Assembly: GCF_000020605.1 (NCBI RefSeq)
Contig: NC_012781.1
Location: forward strand, 2,667,501-2,731,500
DNA from: Agathobacter rectalis ATCC 33656
GTDB taxonomy: Bacteria > Bacillota > Clostridia > Lachnospirales > Lachnospiraceae
Direction of reading: 5' to 3'
Length of the DNA: 64,000 nucleotides
The notes beneath the pieces were generated by a model that worked only from the letters and a program-made list of their open reading frames with translations, did no database searches and was not told the origin of the DNA. The stretch's first letter is position 1, and each line of letters begins with the position of its first letter. Positions 26,858-35,439 of this stretch are shown piece by piece. A program made the position numbers and the translations under genes.

Positions 26858-29269
26858 TTACATGGTAAGCTCAATCTCTGTCTGCTCGCTAAGAAGCTCT
26901 TTTGGAATATAGTCTCCCTCAACCGCCTGTCCGTTTACAAGAAGGCTCTTGCATCCGCTCTCAACATGATCAGGATTTTTTACAACTATATGAAGATGGC
27001 ATCCCCTGAAATCCTTCTCTATCTCAAATCCATCCCAGGCTTTTGGAATAGACGGAGCAATATGAAGTCCATAGAAATCAGGACGCATACCAAGTATTCC
27101 CTCTACACATCCAACCATGACTGTTGAAGCAGTTCCTGTGAGCCAGTGTACATGTGAACGTCCAAAGTTTGGACTTGCTTTTCCTTCAGTAAACTGTCCA
27201 TAGCAGTACGGCTCAAGTCTTCTTATCTCTGCTCTGTCATTCTGTGCGGCAGGAGCATTTTCAATAAAATACTTAAAAGCTCTGTCTCCATGTCCTTTAA
27301 GTGCCTCAGCAAGAATTATCCAGCCCTGTGACTGTGAGAATATTCCTGCATTCTCTTTAGTTCCCGCATTGTATATCACTGCGAGTGCTCCGTCGAATGC
27401 GTGTGCATGATATGGAGGATCCATAAGAATGGCGCCATACTCGGTATTGAGTCTTTCATATACCATTTCAAGAGCCTTATCAGCCTGCTCATCACTTGCA
27501 AATCCACTTATAACAGCCCAGCTCTGTGGGTTGAGCCACATATTTGCCTCAGGATCATCACGCTTTCCGATAACCTGTCCATCCCCTGTAAATCCACGGA
27601 TAAATCTGTCCTCGTTCCAGCAAAGCTCCTGAATGACCTTTCCGAGTTTTTCCTGGCTCTCATCAAGATATGTGATATATTCATCATCTTTCTTATAGGC
27701 TGCAAACTCTTTTAATATAGTCATTGCATAGTAGAACTGAAGTGCTACGAAGGTTGACTCTCCATCTGCACCAAGCCTCAGGCAGTCATTCCAGTCTGCG
27801 TAAAGTCCTGCAGGCATTCCATGTTTTCCGAGGTGGTTCATCGAAAAATCAATTGCTCTCTTTAAATGCTCGTAAACCGTTCCCTCATCCTTGTTGGCGA
27901 ATGGAATGACCTCATCTATAAATGCTACATTTCCTGTCTCTGATACATATTTGTATACAGTTGGGAAAAGCCATAATGCATCATCAGCTCTGTAAGCCGG
28001 ATGTCCTGTCTCCTGTACATAGGAAGCGTCGTCAGGAGTATCCTCATGTCCCGGATTGTGTGTAAACTTGACAAGCGGAAGTCCTCCACCGTTATCAACC
28101 TGTGCTGAGAGCATGAATCTGATCTTTTCAACAGCCATCTCTGGTGCAAGGTGTATAACACCCTGAATATCCTGGACTGTATCACGGTATCCGTATCCGT
28201 TTCTGAGTCCACAGTATGTAAATGATGCAGCCCTTGACCAAATAAATGTCATGAAACAGTTATATGCGTTCCATGTATTGATCATTGTGTTGAACTCATC
28301 ACTTGGTGTATTAATCTGGAAATGTGATAACTGTCCATGCCAGTATGCGATAAGCTCCTCAAGTTCTTTGTCGCAGACAGCTTTTGTATCCGTGTAAGAA
28401 GCAACAATCTTTCCTGCTGTCTCATTATCTATCATTCCAACTAAGAATGCTATTGTCTTTGTCTCGCCCGGTGCCAGCTCCAATACTGTTGTGATTGCTC
28501 CACAGCTATTCTCGTTGTAGTTGCCGTGGTTGTTAAGCTTTCCGCTCTCTACTCCGACAGGATTGCCATATCTGTGATATTCTCCGAGAAATTCTCCCCT
28601 GTCACCGCACCAGCTGTCAACAGGTGCTCCTGCAAGTCCGATAAATCTGTTTACCACATCCTTGTTGTCAATTTCCTTGCCATCCTCGATGCGGTCAAGA
28701 TTGGCATGGATCATCTGACGCACTCTGTTCTCCACAAATACTGTCTTTGTAATATACTGTGAATACTGCAGATTCACCTGATCCTGCTCATAGTTGCTGT
28801 TGTTTGTAAACTCAGCGTAGCCTGTAATATTAAGGCTTCTTGCCTTATCAGAATTATTCGTCACGCTCAAATTCCACACTTCGTATGTCTTGTTCAGCGG
28901 AACGTAGTATCTTACTTCTGAATGAATACCGCTGTAATCAGCCATCATCTTTGTGTATGCTGTTCCATGATGACACTCACTCTTGTATTCATTCAAATCC
29001 TTTCCTACAGGCTGCCACGAAGCTGACCAGTAATCCTTGCTGTCGTTGTCTCTGATATAAATATATCTGCCAGGCTCATCGAACTGATTAAACACATATC
29101 TCAAAAGTCTTCCGTTTGCACCTGACTTTGCAAAGCTGTATCCACCTGCATTATTGGAAACAATTGCTCCATACTCCGGCGATCCAAGATAGTTTACCCA
29201 TGGTGCCGGTGTGTCAGGTCTTGTAATAACATATTCTTTTTTTGATTCATCAAAATATCCGTATTTCAT
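26858..29269 (-). CDS. Cellobiose phosphorylase (GH94)
   Basis: This cytosolic enzyme converts cellobiose and phosphate into glucose 1-phosphate and glucose, saving ATP. The 803-residue product is of family length. The opening MKYGYFDESKKEYVITRPDTPAPWVNYLG and NNAGGYSF are the hallmark N-terminus of cellobiose phosphorylases. The central catalytic segment is YADWNDCLRLG with the general-acid Asp, followed later by GQFTEGKASPNFGRSHVHWLTGTAS around the phosphate/sugar site. I start at the third codon of the frame because GGAG lies 8 nt before that ATG. It leads the two-gene GH94 operon. Confidence 0.92.
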   Translation of the reverse strand: MKYGYFDESKKEYVITRPDTPAPWVNYLGSPEYGAIVSNNAGGYSFAKSGANGRLLRYVFNQFDEPGRYIYIRDNDSKDYWSASWQPVGKDLNEYKSECHHGTAYTKMMADYSGIHSEVRYYVPLNKTYEVWNLSVTNNSDKARSLNITGYAEFTNNSNYEQDQVNLQYSQYITKTVFVENRVRQMIHANLDRIEDGKEIDNKDVVNRFIGLAGAPVDSWCGDRGEFLGEYHRYGNPVGVESGKLNNHGNYNENSCGAITTVLELAPGETKTIAFLVGMIDNETAGKIVASYTDTKAVCDKELEELIAYWHGQLSHFQINTPSDEFNTMINTWNAYNCFMTFIWSRAASFTYCGLRNGYGYRDTVQDIQGVIHLAPEMAVEKIRFMLSAQVDNGGGLPLVKFTHNPGHEDTPDDASYVQETGHPAYRADDALWLFPTVYKYVSETGNVAFIDEVIPFANKDEGTVYEHLKRAIDFSMNHLGKHGMPAGLYADWNDCLRLGADGESTFVALQFYYAMTILKEFAAYKKDDEYITYLDESQEKLGKVIQELCWNEDRFIRGFTGDGQVIGKRDDPEANMWLNPQSWAVISGFASDEQADKALEMVYERLNTEYGAILMDPPYHAHAFDGALAVIYNAGTKENAGIFSQSQGWIILAEALKGHGDRAFKYFIENAPAAQNDRAEIRRLEPYCYGQFTEGKASPNFGRSHVHWLTGTASTVMVGCVEGILGMRPDFYGLHIAPSIPKAWDGFEIEKDFRGCHLHIVVKNPDHVESGCKSLLVNGQAVEGDYIPKELLSEQTEIELTM

Positions 29270-29333
29270 ATTCATTACTCCATTCTCTACTTAATTATGT
29301 GATCTACGGTTATAACTGCCTCCAACGTATATT

Positions 29334-29380
29334 CAGCAGTGATCCATTTTCGTAATATAATATACATTTTTGCAGCAGTG
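29334..29380. promoter_or_regulatory. Direct repeats CAGCAGTG upstream of the GH94 operon
   Basis: CAGCAGTG occurs at 29334-29341 and 29373-29380, 39 bp apart start to start, within 110 bp upstream of the cellobiose phosphorylase start. Spaced direct repeats of this kind suit AraC-type binding, but the reading is an inference. Confidence 0.3.
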
Positions 29381-29401
29381 TATTATACAAAATTATTTCT
29401 T

Positions 29402-29424
29402 AAAATATCAGATTCATGACATAA
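29402..29424. repeat. Shared motif AAAATATCAGATTCATG.CATAA, copy 2
   Basis: It is identical to 23135-23157 over 22 of 23 positions and lies between the GH94 operon promoter and the GH16 remnant. A weaker relative (AAAAACATCAAATTCATTGCAT) is at about 29997-30018. Confidence 0.5.
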
Positions 29425-29430
29425 CTAAAC

Positions 29431-29867
29431 TTATCTCACAATATAAATGTAACTTCCTTTACCGGGACGTTTAACATCTTCATCGTAGCTATCCTTCCGG
29501 TATACACGGACATAATCGATCACATATGGATTATTCTCAAAGCTTGTCTCATCGTTTGGATTTCCAACCCAGCTTCCACCAACAGCAAGATTTAAGATAA
29601 TGTAAATGCAGGAAGGTATCCATGTCCCTTTGGAACCTTTGCACGGCATTCAAATCGTCCATATGTGAAGGTCTGCTTATTCTGTGTTGAAACTCTTCCT
29701 GATGTATAGGAAGCTGCTTCTTTTGTTGAGCCGGTATCACCATTAAACTCATCGCTCCACACCTTTTTGTAGCCATCATAGCTTAGTTTGCCTGTCTGCT
29801 GCGCCTCATCCAACGCTCCCTCTTCAAACGTCTGTGACGGCATGGCTGATAATACTCTTTTTTTCAT
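29431..29867 (-). pseudogene. GH16 endo-beta-glucanase pseudogene with catalytic core deleted
   Basis: Two frames carry the two ends of a family-16 glucanase. The first (from 29867) reads KVWSDEFNGDTGSTKE, YTSGRVSTQNKQTFTYGRFECRAKVPKG and GYLPAF. The second frame, joined at about 29610, gives YIILNLAVGGSWVGNPNDET and VIDYVRVYRKD, the normal C-terminal strands. The intervening segment with the catalytic EIDIME motif is absent, and the join shifts the frame, so the product is dead. Intact relatives cut laminarin or lichenin. It lies just upstream of the GH94 operon, same strand. Confidence 0.85.
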
Positions 29868-29910
29868 AAAGTACCCCTTTCATTTATAGTTATTTGCTAT
29901 CTCGCATCAT

Positions 29911-29944
29911 GTTACTGTCCACACCTTTCAGTGTAACACGTAAC
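29911..29944. repeat. Diverged copy 3 of the 38-bp hairpin repeat
   Basis: GTTACTGTCCACACCTTTCAGTGTAACACGTAAC keeps the ends of the family consensus (GTTACTG, CAGTGT) but has several substitutions. It lies upstream of the GH16 remnant. Confidence 0.45.
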
Positions 29945-30019
29945 CACAGCATTACTATAACGATTAAGTACCCTTAAAATATACAAAAAAAAGCACAAAA
30001 ACATCAAATTCATTGCATT

Positions 30020-30850
30020 TTAATTTTCCTGTAATTTCCGCAATTCCCTCGGTGTCATGCCAAACTGCGCCTTAAACATCCGGCTGAACACCTTATAATT
30101 CGTAAATCCATTGTGCTCCAGTATGTCCGTGATGGAATCCTCAGTTGCCAGAAGCTCCTCATGTATGTGATTGATTCTTACCTGATTGACATACTCAAGA
30201 AATGTAACTCCCATGCATTTTTTGAACATACGGCAGAAATAATCCTGATTGAGCGAAGCTATGTCTGCCGCCTCCTTTAATGCTATTGGCTCCTGATAGT
30301 TTTTCGCCACATATCTAAGGACATCCTTAAGGCGCGCTATCTGTCTGGATTCTTTTCCCGCATTCATCTCTTTGTACGAATAATTTGTAAACAAAATATA
30401 TAGGAATTCGTTCACTTTTGCCATAAGCCGAAGCTCATAGCCCTTGCCCTTTTTCCGGTATATATGCGCTATCGACTTAAGAAGAGACTTCATCTGCTCA
30501 TATTTTCTGCTGCCATTCTCGGTCTCATAGCACTCTCTAAACCTTATTTGTCCGTAATCGTCTATGTAGCTGTCCAGATATGCATACGGTATCTGCACCA
30601 GAAGCACCCTGACTCTTTCATAGCTTTGCGTGCCATGTATCTTATTTGAATTTATGACAAAAAATTCATTTTCTTTCAATGTATATTCATTTTCACCACA
30701 GACAACCTGCAGTGAGCCGGAAACTACATAGATTATCTCTATATGGTCATGCCAGTGCCTCGGTGAAAACTGCCTGTAGTCCTCGTATCTGTCGCAGTAG
30801 ATTGGAAGATGTGGTATTGATCTGACGTTTTCGTGTGTGTATTGCTGCAT
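30020..30850 (-). CDS. AraC-family regulator with cupin sensor domain
   Basis: A 276-residue regulator with an N-terminal cupin sugar-sensing domain (PRHWHDHIEIIYVVSGSLQVVCGENEYTLKENEFFVINSNKIHG) and a C-terminal AraC DNA-binding domain. The two HTH elements are IALKEAADIASLNQDYFCRMFKKCMGVTF and SITDILEHNGFTNYKVFSRMFKAQFGMTPRELR. This layout is typical of regulators of glycoside-degradation genes. It is divergent from the GH3 gene and precedes the GH16 remnant on the same strand. The likely role is control of one or both. Confidence 0.92.
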   Translation of the reverse strand: MQQYTHENVRSIPHLPIYCDRYEDYRQFSPRHWHDHIEIIYVVSGSLQVVCGENEYTLKENEFFVINSNKIHGTQSYERVRVLLVQIPYAYLDSYIDDYGQIRFRECYETENGSRKYEQMKSLLKSIAHIYRKKGKGYELRLMAKVNEFLYILFTNYSYKEMNAGKESRQIARLKDVLRYVAKNYQEPIALKEAADIASLNQDYFCRMFKKCMGVTFLEYVNQVRINHIHEELLATEDSITDILEHNGFTNYKVFSRMFKAQFGMTPRELRKLQEN

Positions 30851-31163
30851 AATTTTCTCCCTGACTTACTAAATCAAACTTCGTATTTAATGCTATGATA
30901 CCTTTTGACCCTTTAATCATGCTATATTAGCCTGAGCATATCCAATTGTTCCGAAAAAAAAATATTCATAGTTTGAAATTCTACCTTCAAAATATACTCC
31001 TCTCACGCAAAAAGTCAATATCGACCTAAAATAATGTCAGTATCACAATTGTATATATCGCTTTTATAATTTACAATCATCTTGTACGAAAAGAACAAGC
31101 TCCCGACATATTAATGTATGGGAAGCTCATTAAATAATAAAAATATAAGAAAGGTAATCTGCT
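30851..31163. promoter_or_regulatory. Divergent control region between AraC regulator and GH3 gene
   Basis: The 313-bp gap holds no gene. ATACCTTTTGACCC lies at 30899-30912 inside ATGATACC...TTTAATCAT. Near 31093-31123 a weak hairpin (AGCTCCCGACAT / GTATGGGAAGCT) precedes the GH3 ribosome site. Several TATAAT-like strings occur but none has a convincing -35 partner. Confidence 0.4.
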
Positions 31164-33608
31164 ATGAACAAATGGTCACGATTCAAATTCACTCCTAATC
31201 TTCCACTTGGGGCAAATGGTGAAAGAGTTACAGGAAGCAAGGCTCACATAGAGCTTTCAAAGGAAGCTGCCAAGGAAGGCATGGTACTTCTCAAAAACGA
31301 AAACAACGTACTCCCTCTTGCAGCGGGTTCTAAGGTAGCCCTGTTTGGAAAGGGTACTTTCGACTATGTAAAGGGCGGTGGCGGAAGCGGTGATGTAACC
31401 GTTGCATATATCCGCAATCTCTACGAAGGACTTAAGCTTCAAAAAGAGAAAATAAGCATATTTGAGGAGCTGTGTGATTACTACCGCAACGACATTAAAA
31501 AGCAGTATGCAGCCGGTGCTGTACCCGGCATGACTATAGAGCCGGATGTACCGGCTGAGCTTTTAAGCAAGGCTCAGGCATATACCGACACTGCTATCAT
31601 CTCAATCTGCCGCTACTCCGGAGAAGGCTGGGACAGAAAGAGTGTTATTGACCCAAACAACAAGGCTCTCTGGGACTACGAACGCGAGATGACCGAAAAG
31701 TCGGCAGAGCTTTTTAAGGATGGTGATTTCTGTCTCTCCGTAAAAGAAAAGGAGATGATTGACACTGTAAAAGCCAGTTTCAAAAATGTAATCGTGATTT
31801 TAAATGTCGGCGGAATGGTTGATACATCTTGGTTTGCTTATGATGATCAGATTCAATCAGCACTGCTTGCCTTACAGGGTGGTATTGAAGGCGGGCTTGC
31901 TGCCGCTGAGCTTCTCGTAGGAGATGGCAATCCTTCCGGAAAAACTGTCGATACATTTGCCAAATCACTCGACGACTATCCGTCTACTTACAATTTCCAC
32001 GAGTCAAGAGACTATGTGAACTATACCGATGATATATATGTCGGATACCGCTATTTTGAGACAATTCCGGGAGCTGCCGAGAAGGTTGTATACCCATTTG
32101 GCTATGGACTCTCATACACCACATTTGATGTGGAGACTGTTTCTGCCGGCGTTGTGAATTCCAACTGTACGTCTGAGGCCAATAAGCTTTATGCAAAAGT
32201 CCGTGTGACAAATACAGGTAAATTCTCCGGAAAAGAGGTTGTTCAGGTATACATTGCTAAACCACAAGGAAAGCTTGGCAAGCCTGCAAAGGAGCTCGCA
32301 GCCTTTGAAAAGACAAGAGAACTGCAGCCGGGTGAATCACAGCTTATGATCCTCACATGGGAAATAAACGATATGGCATCATATGATGACCTTGGAAAGG
32401 TTAAAAAATCTGCATATGTACTTGAAGCCGGTTCATATGATATATACGTTGGAACGAGCGTCCGTGACGTGACGAAAGCTGATTACTCATATATATTAAA
32501 TCGTGATGTAATTACTGAGCAGCTTTCAGCAAAGCTGGTTCCTACAAGTCTGCCAAAGAGAATGCTAGCTGACGGAAGCTATGAAGCTCTGCCTCAAAGT
32601 GAGCCTGTGGACACCGACTACTCAGCTATTGGCAACATTGACCCTTCCCTGACAGAGGGTGTTGCTCCCGGTCAGAGAGCCATCCCATACTTCCGCTTTG
32701 CCGATGGCATGGCTAAAAACGGCAGTCACGACATCATGGATGTTGTGGAAGGACGTATCACGCTTGATGAATTTGTATCAGAGCTTTCCATCGATGATCT
32801 CATTCATCTGCTCGGCGGACAGCCAAATACCGGTGTTGCAAATACCTTCGGTATCGGAAATATGCCTGAATACGGTATTCCTTCTGTCATGACAGCAGAT
32901 GGTCCTGCAGGAGTGCGCATAGCACCTGAGGTCGGTATATGCACCACTGCGTTTCCATGCTCCACACTGCTCGCATGCACATGGAACCCGGATGTTTTAG
33001 AGGCTGTAGGACGCGCCGGCGGTGAAGAATTAAAGGAAAACAACCTTGCACTGTGGCTCACCCCTGCCATCTGTATTCACAGAAGTCCTCTCTGCGGACG
33101 TAACTTCGAGTACTACTCAGAGGATCCATTCGTCACAGGAAAGCTCGCAGGTGCCATGGTACGCGGAATCCAGTCCAACAATGTCGGTGCCACACTCAAG
33201 CACTTTGCCTTGAACAACAAGGAAACCAACCGCAAAAACAGCGATTCACGCGTTTCAGAAAGAGCTGCCAGAGAAATCTATCTGAAGGCATTTGAGATGA
33301 TTGTAAAGGATGAAAATCCATGGGCTATTATGTCCTCTTACAATATGATAAACGGCTACAGAGCCTCTGAAAGCGAGGATCTTTTGACAGGAATACTGCG
33401 TGATGAATGGGGCTATGAAGGAATGGTCACAACCGACTGGTGGACCTGTGGCGAGCATTACAAAGAGACAAAAGCCGGAAATGATCTTAAGATGGGAAGT
33501 GGATATCCTGATCGTGTAAAGAAGGCTTATGATAAGGGTGCCATCTCTCATAGTGAAATGGAGACCTCTGTAAAGCGTATATTAGGATTAATATTAAAGC
33601 TTGATTAA
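31164..33608 (+). CDS. GH3 beta-glucosidase with permuted domain order
   Basis: The 814-residue enzyme hydrolyses terminal beta-glucosides. The usual GH3 order is reversed. The alpha/beta-sandwich domain comes first (residues ~30-290, SKEAAKEGMVLLKNENNVLPL), followed by a fibronectin III-like domain (~300-440, VRVTNTGKFSGKEVVQVYI). The TIM-barrel comes last (~530-810), with MTADGPAGVRI, LKHFALNNKETNR and the nucleophile Asp of GMVTTDWWT near residue 755. The same reversed arrangement is known from rumen Butyrivibrio and Ruminococcus enzymes. No signal peptide, so cytosolic. AAAGG lies 9 nt before the ATG. It is divergent from the cupin AraC regulator. Confidence 0.92.
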   Translation: MNKWSRFKFTPNLPLGANGERVTGSKAHIELSKEAAKEGMVLLKNENNVLPLAAGSKVALFGKGTFDYVKGGGGSGDVTVAYIRNLYEGLKLQKEKISIFEELCDYYRNDIKKQYAAGAVPGMTIEPDVPAELLSKAQAYTDTAIISICRYSGEGWDRKSVIDPNNKALWDYEREMTEKSAELFKDGDFCLSVKEKEMIDTVKASFKNVIVILNVGGMVDTSWFAYDDQIQSALLALQGGIEGGLAAAELLVGDGNPSGKTVDTFAKSLDDYPSTYNFHESRDYVNYTDDIYVGYRYFETIPGAAEKVVYPFGYGLSYTTFDVETVSAGVVNSNCTSEANKLYAKVRVTNTGKFSGKEVVQVYIAKPQGKLGKPAKELAAFEKTRELQPGESQLMILTWEINDMASYDDLGKVKKSAYVLEAGSYDIYVGTSVRDVTKADYSYILNRDVITEQLSAKLVPTSLPKRMLADGSYEALPQSEPVDTDYSAIGNIDPSLTEGVAPGQRAIPYFRFADGMAKNGSHDIMDVVEGRITLDEFVSELSIDDLIHLLGGQPNTGVANTFGIGNMPEYGIPSVMTADGPAGVRIAPEVGICTTAFPCSTLLACTWNPDVLEAVGRAGGEELKENNLALWLTPAICIHRSPLCGRNFEYYSEDPFVTGKLAGAMVRGIQSNNVGATLKHFALNNKETNRKNSDSRVSERAAREIYLKAFEMIVKDENPWAIMSSYNMINGYRASESEDLLTGILRDEWGYEGMVTTDWWTCGEHYKETKAGNDLKMGSGYPDRVKKAYDKGAISHSEMETSVKRILGLILKLD

Positions 33609-33661
33609 ATTTTACTCTGCTTTTTGTAAACCTACCCAGTTCATAATACCCGATACTTATT

Positions 33662-33721
33662 ATACAAAAACAAAAACGGACATGCAAAACTGCCATGTCC
33701 GTTTTTGTATTTGTTTTTGTA
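33662..33721. terminator. Bidirectional terminator between GH3 and AAA-ATPase genes
   Basis: ACAAAAACGGACATG pairs with CATGTCCGTTTTTGT (33670-33708). The flanking ATACAAAAAC / GTTTTTGTAT repeats extend it further. It separates the convergent ends at 33608 and 33733. Confidence 0.88.
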
Positions 33722-33732
33722 TATCTCAATCA

Positions 33733-35328
33733 TTAATTCTGTATTTTAGCATATTCCTCAATTTTACATACATGCTCTTTTGTTTTTTCATCATAGTTGA
33801 TTGCAACAAGCAGGATGTTTCCCGTATATTGCAATAATGAATTCGGATACTGTCTCTCACGAATCTGCTGCATGGCTGTATCCGCATTCTTATTCCATTT
33901 CAGCTCCACAACAAGCGCCGGATAATCATTTATATACTCAGGCTTCGGAATATAAACAAAATCAGCAAAGTCACGCCCTGTCGGTAATTCCCTGACCGGC
34001 TTAAAATAATAGTTCATTGTTCCAAGATAAGCAATGGCCAAAACACTGCTAAGGGAATTCTCGTCATTATATTGAATCACCGAGGTATACTCCATATGAA
34101 TCTGCTCAATTTTTGCTGCCACAGTATTTACATCTTTGTTTATTGTTGCATTAAACAAATCTATTGACTGTCTCTCAAACTGCATGATTTCATCCCATTT
34201 GTTTTCCTCAACCGCATCCATAAGCTCATTGCGAAGCTCTTCATTCGGAATATATGCCATCTGATTTTTCTGGTTAAAAGCCAGATATCCAAGATGTATA
34301 AGCAATGTCAGCACATCATCTTTGTTTTTAAATGATACCATATCATTCTGAAACGTGGTTGTTCTAACTTTTATCTCATTTCCTGAAATCATTGAAATAA
34401 TAGCGGCTCTTAATCCATCAAAATCCATGTCAATAAGCGGAATCAGAGATTCATATGTGCCGGTCTGTGACCAATAGCTTTGGAAGCTGCCTCTCATCAT
34501 CACGCTCACTACCGCTTTTGGATTATACACATGTTTACCCGAAAGCATATAGCCATCATACCAGTTTTTTACTGCTTCATAATCCCTGTCATACTTTTTG
34601 CATAACTGCTTAACCTCATCATCTGTAAAGCCAATATATGATGCAAGCGCTCCTGCATCAAGCATTGTGAACTCTTCAAAATTGTTAAGTGCTGACTGAG
34701 TTTTTAGCTTTTTAATAGGAAGTATGCCGGTAAGATAAGCTAACGCAATATACTTTGTCGGCTCTGTCCCTTTAAACATTCCCCTAAGGAAATTAATATA
34801 TTCCTCCTGCAGTTCCTTATTATCAGCCTCATCTCTTATCAACACATCCCACTCATCTATTATTATAACAAACGTATTTCCTGTGGCTGCGTTTATATAA
34901 GACATGGCTCCATAGGCTGTTTTAACAGTGTCCGGTATCACATCACCATATGCTATTATAAGCTCATCAAGAATACCGTTATTGATGTATTTCACGGTGT
35001 TTTGCACTTCGCCCGCATCCATCATGCACCACTGGACATCAATATGAATAACATCATATTTATTAAGGTTTGTCTCAAAGGAATCAAGCCTGCCTACCTT
35101 TAGAGCGGAAAACATATCAAAGGAATCACATCCTCTGCTATAATAAGCAGCAAGCATATTCGCCGTGATGGACTTTCCAAAGCGCCTCGGTCTGCTATTG
35201 CATATGCATGCCATATCAGAACCTATAACCTTATTGGTGTATGCCAAAAGCATGGTTTTATCCACATATATTTCCGATTTCAATGCCTTTTGAAAAGCTT
35301 TATTTCCCGGATTTAAAAATCTTCCCAT
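33733..35328 (-). CDS. AAA-ATPase-like protein with C-terminal PD-(D/E)XK nuclease domain
   Basis: The 531-residue protein belongs to the AAA-ATPase_like (PF09820) plus PDDEXK_9 (PF08011) family, abundant in gut anaerobes. The ATPase part starts FLNPGNKAFQKALKSEIYVDKTMLL. It has an altered Walker A, SRPRRFGKSITANML, and a Walker B-like VIIIDEWDVLI. The nuclease motif lies near the end, RDFADFVYIPK...ALVVELKWNK. Its role is unknown; defence and selfish-element functions have been suggested for relatives. It has its own leader and a terminator behind it, so it is a single-gene unit. Confidence 0.88.
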   Translation of the reverse strand: MGRFLNPGNKAFQKALKSEIYVDKTMLLAYTNKVIGSDMACICNSRPRRFGKSITANMLAAYYSRGCDSFDMFSALKVGRLDSFETNLNKYDVIHIDVQWCMMDAGEVQNTVKYINNGILDELIIAYGDVIPDTVKTAYGAMSYINAATGNTFVIIIDEWDVLIRDEADNKELQEEYINFLRGMFKGTEPTKYIALAYLTGILPIKKLKTQSALNNFEEFTMLDAGALASYIGFTDDEVKQLCKKYDRDYEAVKNWYDGYMLSGKHVYNPKAVVSVMMRGSFQSYWSQTGTYESLIPLIDMDFDGLRAAIISMISGNEIKVRTTTFQNDMVSFKNKDDVLTLLIHLGYLAFNQKNQMAYIPNEELRNELMDAVEENKWDEIMQFERQSIDLFNATINKDVNTVAAKIEQIHMEYTSVIQYNDENSLSSVLAIAYLGTMNYYFKPVRELPTGRDFADFVYIPKPEYINDYPALVVELKWNKNADTAMQQIRERQYPNSLLQYTGNILLVAINYDEKTKEHVCKIEEYAKIQN

Positions 35329-35439
35329 GAATTTTCCTACCTTAAATGAAATAATTTAACAACCTATACTACATATTAAGTATAGCAGTTTTTAATCAAC
35401 TTCACCATATCAACTTTGAATTATATACAATTTAAACTA

